From positions 1 to 10,294 of the forward strand of contig JAHYJF010000112.1 of the NCBI GenBank assembly GCA_019428955.1: a DNA stretch of 10,294 nucleotides, given 5' to 3'. A program made the translations under genes and the position numbers. Shown in pieces: positions 1 to 5,500 of this stretch. The number at the start of each line of letters is the position of its first letter. Positions within the stretch are counted from its first letter, which is position 1. Source of the stretch: Burkholderiaceae bacterium. GTDB lineage: Bacteria; Pseudomonadota; Gammaproteobacteria; Burkholderiales; Burkholderiaceae_E. The notes below the pieces were generated by a model. The model was not told where the DNA came from. It worked only from the letters and a program-made list of their open reading frames with translations, and made no database searches.

Positions 1-236
1 TCTCGGAGGATGCGCAACAGCACCTTTGCCCACCGGCTGCGGACCAGGGCAGCGGATCCGACCACTGCCAGCTGGCGCGCCAGAATGATTCCCAGAAGTA
101 CTCGCACGACGGTCAGCCTGCGGTCGCCGCAACGGCGCCCACAATGCGCCGCGTCAGGTTGCCAGCGGCTCCGCTCTTTGCCCGCCTCGACTACCGAGCG
201 CCAGCCGGTCCGCCGCTGACGATCCTGTTCGGTCAC
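1..236 (-). CDS. Possible 5' part of a leftward membrane-protein gene, cut by the window edge
   Basis: This minus-strand frame is open from a GTG at 236-234 to the left edge. It would encode a basic, hydrophilic N-terminal stretch followed by a hydrophobic segment (VRVLLGIILARQLAVVGSAA, from an internal GTG at 107-105). In this window, the frames opposite real membrane genes read as very hydrophilic, and the + frame opposite this one does too, which is the main reason to suspect the minus strand is coding. Against it: no ATG start, no well-spaced ribosome binding site, no recognisable motif, and only about 79 codons visible. The product is not recognised. It could equally be non-coding DNA. 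Confidence 0.2.
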   Translation of the reverse strand, partial: MTEQDRQRRTGWRSVVEAGKERSRWQPDAAHCGRRCGDRRLTVVRVLLGIILARQLAVVGSAALVRSRWAKVLLRILR

Positions 237-458
237 TTCCTGATTTGATTCCCTCGCGCTGAGTCACGCGGCGCCGGCCACTCGGCGTTCGTGATGACTG
301 CCGCGTCACGTCGTTGACGCGATCGAGCGCGAATTCTCCTTCGGTTCCTGGACGGGCGGCGGCCACGCATTGGCGCGCTATCTCGTCCGGAGGGAACGCA
401 GCGCCACCGCTTGCCTTCCAACCCTAGTCCGACATCAATCATTAGCGAGGAAAAAGTC
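237..458. other. Leader/intergenic region before the thiol-redox cassette
   Basis: No convincing gene is visible here. The stretch holds a perfect inverted repeat (302-321) and a looser 7-bp complement (acgcggc at 266-272 against gccgcgt at 300-306). TTGACG at 314-319 resembles a -35 box, but no good -10 hexamer lies at the right distance. The last 20 bases carry the ribosome binding site of the next gene. If the cassette has its own promoter, it should be here. Confidence 0.5.
302..321. promoter_or_regulatory. Perfect dyad CGCGTCA-N6-TGACGCG, candidate operator
   Basis: CGCGTCA at 302-308 is the exact reverse complement of TGACGCG at 315-321, with a 6-base spacer. The 20-bp size and symmetry suit a site for a dimeric helix-turn-helix regulator. 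It lies about 140 bp upstream of the first start codon of the cassette and overlaps the only -35-like sequence in the leader (314-319). No regulator gene is visible in the window, so the binding protein is unknown. A 7-bp dyad can arise by chance in GC-rich DNA. Confidence 0.3.
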
Positions 459-1064
459 ATGGCCAAGCCTGCAACCGCCGCCTCATCAGGGGCCGGCAGC
501 AAATCAACCGAAGCTGCCGCCGCCGCAACGGGCAGTTCCAAGAACAAGAAGTTCCTGATCGCCGCCGCCCTTGTAGTCGTCGGCGTCGGCGCGATGGTTA
601 TCGCCGGCATGCCGGACAAGAACGCGCCGAGCACGGCAGCGACAAGCGCGCAACCCGGTCCCGCCGCCAACTCGCCCGTGGGCGCCGGCCTGCGCTCGAG
701 TGAATACCAGTTCGACTTCGGTTCGATCTCGATGGCCGCCGGCAAGGTCAGCCACCGCTACTACCTCGCGAACGGGGGACAGGATCCGGTCGTGATCCGC
801 AAGCTCTACACCTCGTGCATGTGCACCACCGCGGAGTTCGTCAAGGGGATTCGCCGTTTCGGCCCGTTCGGCATGCAGGGGCACACCGACATTCCGAGCA
901 TCAACCAGAGCTTCGCTCCCGGCGAACGCGCCTACGTCGAGGTGGTATTTGACCCCGCGGCGCATGGCCCGGCCGGAGTCGGTCCGATCGAAAGAGTCGT
1001 GACCATTGAAAACAGTGCGGGGCAGCCCATGCAACTGGCCTTCTCGGCCTACGTGAAGCCCTAG
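459..1064 (+). CDS. Membrane-anchored DUF1573 family protein
   Basis: A protein of 201 residues. Residues 1-30 are a low-complexity Ala/Ser/Lys cytoplasmic tail, 32-50 form one transmembrane segment, 51-80 are an Ala/Pro-rich linker, and about 84-199 are a beta-rich DUF1573-type domain placed outside the membrane. Typical features are the opening FDFGSI, the YYLANGG strand turn, and TSCMCTT with Cys120 and Cys122, matching the SCGCT-like Cys pair common in DUF1573. The start at 459 is preferred over an in-frame ATG at 411 because GAGGAAAA sits at the right distance upstream. The next gene starts 11 bases after the stop. DUF1573 has no established biochemical role; the Cys pair and the CcdA/DsbE neighbours suggest a periplasmic thiol protein or redox client (inference). 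Confidence 0.8.
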   Translation: MAKPATAASSGAGSKSTEAAAAATGSSKNKKFLIAAALVVVGVGAMVIAGMPDKNAPSTAATSAQPGPAANSPVGAGLRSSEYQFDFGSISMAAGKVSHRYYLANGGQDPVVIRKLYTSCMCTTAEFVKGIRRFGPFGMQGHTDIPSINQSFAPGERAYVEVVFDPAAHGPAGVGPIERVVTIENSAGQPMQLAFSAYVKP

Positions 1065-1075
1065 GCAGAGCGGAA

Positions 1076-1858
1076 ATGAATCGGAAACTTCCCCTCCTCG
1101 TCACCTTCGTCCTGCTGCTGTTCGGGCTGGTCTGGTTCTTCCGGGCCGAGAACATCGGCACGACGGCGCTGTGGAACCTCAGTGAGGGCGGCACCTGGAT
1201 GCTGCCGCTCGTTGCCGTGGCGGCGCTGATCGACAGCATCAATCCCTGCGCGTTCTCGATCCTCATCCTCACCATTGCCTTCCTGCTGAGCGTCGGCAAG
1301 CTCAGGTCGAGCGTGCTGGCCATCGGCAGCGCCTACATTCTGGGAATTTTCCTGGTCTATCTGCTCATCGGGTTCGGGCTGTTGCAGGCGCTGCACCTGT
1401 TCTCGACGCCGCACTTCATGTCGAAGGTCGGTGCCGTGCTGCTGGTGATCCTCGGGCTGATCAATGTCGTCAACGAGGTGTTCCCGACGTTCCCGCTGAA
1501 GCTGAGCATTCCGAAAGCTGCGCACCACAAGATCGCGGTGTTGATGGAGCGGGTCTCGGTGCCGACGGCGGTCGTGCTAGGCGGCCTGGTCGGACTGTGC
1601 GAGTTCCCCTGCTCGGGCGGGCCCTACGTGATGGTCCTGGGTCTGTTGCATGACCGCGCCACCTACTTCAACGGGGTCGGCTTCCTGCTTATGTACAACC
1701 TCATCTTCGTGCTGCCGCTGGTGCTGATCCTGATCATCGCCAGTGACAAGTCCTTGCTCGGCAAGGTACAGGGCTGGCAGCAGAGCAATCGAACCGCGAT
1801 GCGACTGGGGGGCGGACTGGTGATGATCGCGCTGGGCGCGCTGGTTTACGCGTTCTAG
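1076..1858 (+). CDS. CcdA/DsbD-like transmembrane protein, divergent
   Basis: A protein of 260 residues, mostly hydrophobic, with an N-terminal segment (about 5-22) and roughly six further membrane helices. The core resembles the membrane domain of CcdA/DsbD, which passes electrons from cytoplasmic thioredoxin across the inner membrane. One Cys lies in DSINPCAF (Cys58) in the first core helix, the position of SPCVLP in CcdA. The second half-site is GLCEFPCSGGPYV, with Cys175 and Cys179 and therefore one more Cys than the usual TPC motif. It differs clearly from the canonical CcdA encoded at 2953, so it is probably a paralogue with its own partner. No strong ribosome binding site is seen beyond a GAGCGGAA-like stretch. 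It is very likely translated from the same transcript as the flanking genes. Confidence 0.8.
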   Translation: MNRKLPLLVTFVLLLFGLVWFFRAENIGTTALWNLSEGGTWMLPLVAVAALIDSINPCAFSILILTIAFLLSVGKLRSSVLAIGSAYILGIFLVYLLIGFGLLQALHLFSTPHFMSKVGAVLLVILGLINVVNEVFPTFPLKLSIPKAAHHKIAVLMERVSVPTAVVLGGLVGLCEFPCSGGPYVMVLGLLHDRATYFNGVGFLLMYNLIFVLPLVLILIIASDKSLLGKVQGWQQSNRTAMRLGGGLVMIALGALVYAF

Positions 1859-1863
1859 CCGCC

Positions 1864-2310
1864 ATGAACCAGATCCTGATGGTCAGCTTGTCGATCCTGG
1901 CGATCGCCGCCCTCGCCTGGGCGGCGCGCCGGGTGCTCGGCCTCCAGCTCTGCCCGATCTGCCTTGGCGTTGGTGGAACCTGGTCGTGGATGCTGGTGGT
2001 GCGGGTGCTCGGTCTCCCGATCGATACCACGATGCTGCCGATCCTGCTGGGCGGATCGGTCGTGGGTACCGCCTACCTGCTCGAGAAGCGCCTGCCGCCG
2101 GGGCGTTCGGGCTTGCTGTGGAAGACGCTTTCAATCCCGCTGGGGTTTGTCGCGGCCCAGGGCTTGATGGTGTTCGACTGGATCGTGGTCGCTGTGGCGC
2201 TGGGCGCGCTGGTGGTCCTGAGCGCGCTGTTCTTCAGGGCGCCGGCGGCGCCCACCACTGACTCGGCGGCCGTCGCGGAACTGAAGCGTCGCATGAAAGA
2301 TTGCTGTTGA
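1864..2310 (+). CDS. Small membrane protein with CPIC motif and C-terminal Cys pair
   Basis: A protein of 148 residues with about four transmembrane segments (approximately 4-20, 38-50 with its surroundings, 58-73, and 90-124 containing two). After the first helix comes LQLCPICLGVGGTW with Cys30 and Cys33; the chain ends KRRMKDCC with Cys147 and Cys148. Two Cys pairs at opposite ends of a small membrane protein suggest disulfide exchange or metal binding, in the manner of DsbB/VKOR-type or mercury-transport-type proteins, though the sequence matches neither family clearly. The start lies only 5 bases after the upstream stop with no obvious ribosome binding site, suggesting translational coupling to the CcdA-like gene. 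The function is not known; a role in the same thiol pathway is inference from position and Cys content. Confidence 0.72.
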   Translation: MNQILMVSLSILAIAALAWAARRVLGLQLCPICLGVGGTWSWMLVVRVLGLPIDTTMLPILLGGSVVGTAYLLEKRLPPGRSGLLWKTLSIPLGFVAAQGLMVFDWIVVAVALGALVVLSALFFRAPAAPTTDSAAVAELKRRMKDCC

Positions 2311-2322
2311 GCGCGTTTGACT

Positions 2323-2347
2323 GCTCCCCGGGGGTCGGCCCGGGAGC
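2323..2347 (+). other. GC-rich hairpin in the CPIC-dsbE spacer
   Basis: The left arm gctccccggg (2323-2332) pairs with the right arm cccgggagc (2339-2347) around a GGTCGG loop, with one bulged C. It follows the stop of the upstream gene and lies 24 bases before the next start. There is no T-run after it, so it is not a standard intrinsic terminator. It could stabilise or process the mRNA, or partly attenuate transcription into the dsbE-ccdA pair. Confidence 0.4.
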
Positions 2348-2371
2348 GATTACCAGAACGAGGTGCGAGAG

Positions 2372-2956
2372 ATGGGTGATGAAGTGCTTGAAGATGCAGC
2401 CAATGCAGTGCCAGCTCGCAACAAGCGCGGGCGATTCGCAGTCTACACGCCGCTCGTGATCTTCCTTGTCATGGCGGTGTTCCTCGGCATCGGCCTGACG
2501 ATGGATCCGCGGGAGTTGCCGTCGCCTTTGATCGGCAAAGCAGTACCGGTGTTCTCGCTGCCGGCGGTCAAGGGGCGCGAGCTGGGGCTTGCCAGCGCCG
2601 ACCTCAAGGGCGAAGTGTCGCTGGTAAACGTGTTCGCGTCGTGGTGCGTCGCCTGTCGGGAAGAGCATCCGCTCTGGATGCAGATGGCCAGGTCCGGGGT
2701 GGTGCCGATCCATGGGCTCAACTACAAGGACAAGCCCGATGATGCGCAGGCGTGGCTGGACGAGCTGGGAGATCCCTATACGCGCACCGGGGCGGACATC
2801 TCCGGTCGCGTCGGCATCGACTGGGGCGTTTACGGCGTGCCCGAAACCTTCGTGATCGACCGCAACGGGGTGATCGCCTACAAGCATATTGGCGCCATTA
2901 CGCCCAAGGCCCTGGACGAGACGATCATGCCGCTCGTGCGCAAACTGCAGCAATGA
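2372..2956 (+). CDS. Membrane-tethered thioredoxin-like protein, DsbE/CcmG type
   Basis: A protein of 194 residues: a short cytoplasmic tail, one transmembrane anchor (about 23-43), then a periplasmic thioredoxin fold. The active site is FASWCVACREEHP with Cys92 and Cys95, and the cis-Pro loop is YGVPETFVID (Pro157), both typical of DsbE/CcmG, which reduces apocytochrome c or other periplasmic disulfides. The start at 2372 is chosen because GAGGTG lies six to seven bases upstream; an in-frame GTG at 2363 would add three residues and has a poorer binding site. The stop overlaps the ccdA start as ATGA, so the two are translationally coupled, as expected for a reductase and the transporter that feeds it. 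No ccmF/ccmH or resB/resC genes lie in the window, so a purely cytochrome c role is not proven. Confidence 0.88.
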   Translation: MGDEVLEDAANAVPARNKRGRFAVYTPLVIFLVMAVFLGIGLTMDPRELPSPLIGKAVPVFSLPAVKGRELGLASADLKGEVSLVNVFASWCVACREEHPLWMQMARSGVVPIHGLNYKDKPDDAQAWLDELGDPYTRTGADISGRVGIDWGVYGVPETFVIDRNGVIAYKHIGAITPKALDETIMPLVRKLQQ

Positions 2957-3693
2957 GCGATCTCTCGACCATCGCGCTGGCGACGGCGCTTGGCGCGGGG
3001 ATCATTTCGTTCCTTTCGCCCTGCGTCCTGCCGCTGGTGCCAGGTTACGTTTCGTACGTCGCGGGAGGCAACCTGGCGCGCGTTGACCGCGCGAACCAGC
3101 ACATGCGGCGCCTGTCGGCGCTCTGGCTAAGCTTCTGTTTCGTGGCCGGGTTCTCGACGGTCTTCGTGGCCCTGGGCGCGGGGGCATCGTCGCTGGGGCA
3201 ACTGCTGTTGCGCTACCGCTATGAGGCCAACATCCTCGGCGGCGCGATTGTGATCGTATTCGGCCTGTTCATGATCGGTGCGTTGAATCTGCCCTGGTTG
3301 CACCGTGACCTGCGCTTTCACGTCGAGGTGAAGGGAGCCCGCCCTTTGGGCGCCTACCTGATCGGACTGGCCTTTGCGTTCGGCTGGACGCCCTGCATCG
3401 GACCGGTGCTGGGCGGAATCCTGACGATCGGCGCGGCCACAGCCACGGTGAAAAGCGGAGTGGGACTACTCGCTGCCTACTCGCTCGGCCTGGGGATTCC
3501 GTTCATGGCGACGGCGGTGTTCACCGACGCCCTGCTGGATCGCCTGAAGTCGCTGCGCAAGACCGGCCGCTGGCTGCAACTCGGGGCCGGCATAGGAATG
3601 ATCCTCATGGGCGTAGCCATGATTACCGGGATGCTCTCGACATTCGGCTTCTGGCTGCTCAAGACCTTTCCGATCTTCCAGACCATCGGATGA
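2953..3693 (+). CDS. ccdA: Cytochrome c biogenesis / thiol-disulfide transporter CcdA
   Basis: A protein of 246 residues with about six transmembrane helices, the usual length for CcdA. It has the two hallmark half-sites: FLSPCVLPLVPGY with Cys24 in the first helix and WTPCIGPVLGG with Cys148 in the fourth. CcdA takes electrons from cytoplasmic thioredoxin and hands them to a periplasmic thioredoxin-like protein, here most likely the DsbE-like product encoded immediately upstream. The start overlaps the upstream stop (ATGA); a longer reading through earlier in-frame codons would run inside the dsbE gene and give a non-membrane Arg-rich N-terminus, so it is rejected. Confidence 0.92.
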   Translation: MSDLSTIALATALGAGIISFLSPCVLPLVPGYVSYVAGGNLARVDRANQHMRRLSALWLSFCFVAGFSTVFVALGAGASSLGQLLLRYRYEANILGGAIVIVFGLFMIGALNLPWLHRDLRFHVEVKGARPLGAYLIGLAFAFGWTPCIGPVLGGILTIGAATATVKSGVGLLAAYSLGLGIPFMATAVFTDALLDRLKSLRKTGRWLQLGAGIGMILMGVAMITGMLSTFGFWLLKTFPIFQTIG

Positions 3694-3783
3694 GTTGGCT
3701 ATAGCCCCGATTACCCCACGAGAATTGCACATGAAACGAGGTCGCAGGCATCTGGTTTGCGGTCTCACAACCTAGGAAAGAAC

Positions 3784-3987
3784 ATGGAATGGTTAGCGCA
3801 GAACTGGGTCTGGCTGGTGTTTGGCATCGCGCTGGTGATGGTGATGGTGAGGCGCCGGGGCGGTCGAGGTGGCGGTGGTGGTGGCGGCTGCTGCGGCGGC
3901 GGGCACGGCCCAGACCACAAGCATCCTGCAGAAGAAGGATCGGCAACGAATGCCCCGGCGGGCGGCGGCGCGGGCCCGCATCACTAG
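3784..3987 (+). CDS. Small Gly/Cys/His-rich membrane protein
   Basis: A protein of 67 residues preceded by AGGAAAG, a good ribosome binding site seven to eight bases upstream. It starts MEWLAQNWVWLVFGIALVMV, one transmembrane segment, followed by MVRRRGGR, which would sit on the cytoplasmic side by the positive-inside rule. A Gly run then holds GGCCGGGHGPDHKH (Cys36, Cys37, His41, His45, His47), and the chain ends GPHH. Short one-helix proteins with Gly/His-rich tails are often found near metal-handling genes, and this arrangement looks able to bind copper, zinc or another soft metal, but that is inference. It lies 90 bases after ccdA and 19 bases before the next gene. It is too short and repetitive for a firm family assignment. 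Confidence 0.6.
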   Translation: MEWLAQNWVWLVFGIALVMVMVRRRGGRGGGGGGGCCGGGHGPDHKHPAEEGSATNAPAGGGAGPHH

Positions 3988-4006
3988 AGCCTGGAGCTGC
4001 AGGCAC

Positions 4007-4735
4007 ATGATCGCCGCAACGAGCCCTGATCGCCGGTTGGTACTGGGCGCCTCGCTCACACTTGCCGCCGCGGTGGCGGTTGTCGGCCGCACGATACTCA
4101 CTCCGGCGAGCTCGAGCGCATCGGCCGACCCGAGTGCCACGGACCACACCAGCCGCATCGTCCTCACGCGGGAAAATGCCGCTCTATATGTCAATCTGCT
4201 GTGGCCGATAGGGCTGGCCAACCGGATGCGTGCCAACGACAACAGCCCTATTAACGGACGGATGCGCTTTGCCTTTGCATCGGTCGGTGGCTGGACGCTT
4301 GGCGCGGCACCCAACGGCGGTTTCGACTTCAACCACCACGCCATCGTCGAACTCACTGCGGCGCAGGACGCCCGCGCCGCCCGGGTGGCACGCGCCACTT
4401 ATCGCCCTTGCTGCGATAACTCGACCTTCTTCCAGGATTGCAACCACGGCTCGGCATTGCTGGGTCTGCTCGCGCTGGGGGCCGCGCAGGGGTTGAGCGA
4501 GAGGGATCTGTACCGTGAGGCCCTGGCCTTCAACGCACACTGGTTTCCCGAGCAATATCGCCTCACTGCGGTCTTCTTCAAGGGCACCACCGGTCGGGAT
4601 TGGGCGCAACTCGATCCCCGCGTCGTGCTGGGCGCGAAATTCTCGAGCGCCAGTGGTTGGCGCGCCAACGTGGCGGGTGAGGGCGGGACCCGCGGCTCGC
4701 GCCCGGCGCCGAGCGGACCGGGGTGCAGCGCGTAG
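4007..4735 (+). CDS. Exported protein of unknown function with CC...DCNHG motif
   Basis: A protein of 242 residues. The N-terminus SPDRRLVLGASLTLAAA has twin Arg9-Arg10 ahead of a hydrophobic stretch (11-28), resembling a Tat signal or signal anchor, though the Tat consensus is imperfect. The body has an FDFNHH patch (His110, His111) and a striking TYRPCCDNSTFFQDCNHGSA segment (Cys135, Cys136, Cys145, His147) followed by a helix LLGLLALGAAQG. The Cys/His cluster suggests metal binding or redox-active thiols. The last 25 or so residues are Gly/Arg/Pro-rich and may be disordered. The start at 4007 is chosen over an open extension to 3869 that would overlap the preceding small gene and read as Ala/Arg-rich noise. 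I do not recognise a named family. Position at the end of the thiol cassette suggests a client of CcdA/DsbE. Confidence 0.6.
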   Translation: MIAATSPDRRLVLGASLTLAAAVAVVGRTILTPASSSASADPSATDHTSRIVLTRENAALYVNLLWPIGLANRMRANDNSPINGRMRFAFASVGGWTLGAAPNGGFDFNHHAIVELTAAQDARAARVARATYRPCCDNSTFFQDCNHGSALLGLLALGAAQGLSERDLYREALAFNAHWFPEQYRLTAVFFKGTTGRDWAQLDPRVVLGAKFSSASGWRANVAGEGGTRGSRPAPSGPGCSA

Positions 4736-4868
4736 CAGCCGACCCCGGTCGTTGCTGGGCGCCCACTTATACCCCGCGACGGTATAGTGTCGTTATGAGC
4801 CGGGCCGCCAAGCGAATCCGGTCAACTGAGGCTGAGAGCACCAGCAGACCAAACAAGAGGCGAAATCA
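4736..4868. promoter_or_regulatory. Spacer before lemA with TATACC-N7-GGTATA dyad
   Basis: TATACC at 4768-4773 is the exact reverse complement of GGTATA at 4781-4786. Outside these arms the symmetry continues with one extra base: CACTTATACC on the left against GGTATAGTG on the right. This AT-rich dyad stands out in GC-rich DNA and is a reasonable operator or promoter core for the lemA-M48 pair. No well-spaced -35 hexamer is evident, so I do not assign an exact promoter. The 3' end carries AAGAGG, the lemA ribosome binding site. Confidence 0.4.
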
Positions 4869-5471
4869 ATGAACACCACCGTAGTAGTTGTAGCGATCCT
4901 GGTTGTCATCGCATTGCTCGTTTTCTATGTGATTGCAATCTTCAATAATCTGGTTGCGCTGAGAAATCGCTACAAGAACGCTTTTGCGCAGATCGAAGTA
5001 CAGCTCAAGCGACGTTACGACTTGATCCCCAATCTGGTCGAGACCGCCAAAGGCTATATCAAGCACGAACGCGAGACCCTCGAAGCAGTGGTCAACGCGC
5101 GCAATGAAGCCTCAGGCATGCTCTCGAGCGCGGCGGCGGCTCCCGGCGATCCCACGGCGATGAAGAACCTGATCGGGGCCGAGGGCAAACTGGCTGGCGC
5201 CATGATGAATATGCGGATGGTGATGGAGGCCTATCCGGATCTCAAGGCCAACCAGAACATGATGCAGTTGAGCGAAGAACTGACCAGTACCGAGAACAAG
5301 GTTTCCTTTGCGCGCCAGGCGTTCAATGACCAGGTGATGCTCTACAACACCTACAAGCAATCCTTCCCTCCCGCCCTGCTGGCCGCCCGCTTTGGACACC
5401 AGGCCGATGCTACGCTGCTGGAATTCGAGGACACGGCAGACATCCAGGCCGCGCCGAAAGTCTCGTTCTGA
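4869..5471 (+). CDS. lemA: LemA family protein
   Basis: A protein of 200 residues, normal for LemA. One N-terminal transmembrane segment (about 4-26) is followed by FNNLVALRNRYKNAFAQIEV and the family signature RRYDLIPNLVETAKGY (48-63), then long antiparallel helices, including ARNEAS and the KVSFARQAFNDQV region. LemA proteins have a short external N-terminus and a helical coiled domain; their biochemical role is unsettled, but their genes often sit beside M48 metalloproteases, as here. AAGAGG upstream supports the start. The gap to the protease gene is 29 bases, so the two are probably co-transcribed. Confidence 0.93.
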   Translation: MNTTVVVVAILVVIALLVFYVIAIFNNLVALRNRYKNAFAQIEVQLKRRYDLIPNLVETAKGYIKHERETLEAVVNARNEASGMLSSAAAAPGDPTAMKNLIGAEGKLAGAMMNMRMVMEAYPDLKANQNMMQLSEELTSTENKVSFARQAFNDQVMLYNTYKQSFPPALLAARFGHQADATLLEFEDTADIQAAPKVSF

Positions 5472-5500
5472 CGGCGCGTGTCAATTCCGACGTTCACGCC

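Noticed and set aside
10..219. Open + frame of 69 codons at the left edge
   Set aside because: Arg/Thr/Ser-rich composition without any motif, no ribosome binding site, and opposite a more protein-like minus frame.
233..1034. Long minus-strand open frames opposite the DUF1573 gene
   Set aside because: Arg/Ala-rich products that mirror a GC-rich gene; the + strand has a clear domain and ribosome binding site.
1061..1528. Minus-strand open frame of 155 codons
   Set aside because: Glu/Gln/Arg/Asp-rich sequence typical of the antisense of a membrane protein (the CcdA-like gene).
3731..3775. 14-codon ORF (MKRGRRHLVCGLTT) upstream of the Gly/Cys/His peptide
   Set aside because: No ribosome binding site and no support beyond an ATG and a stop; a leader role would be guesswork.
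4739..4750. CGACC-CC-GGTCG as a terminator after the CC...DCNHG gene
   Set aside because: The loop would be only two bases and no T-run follows.
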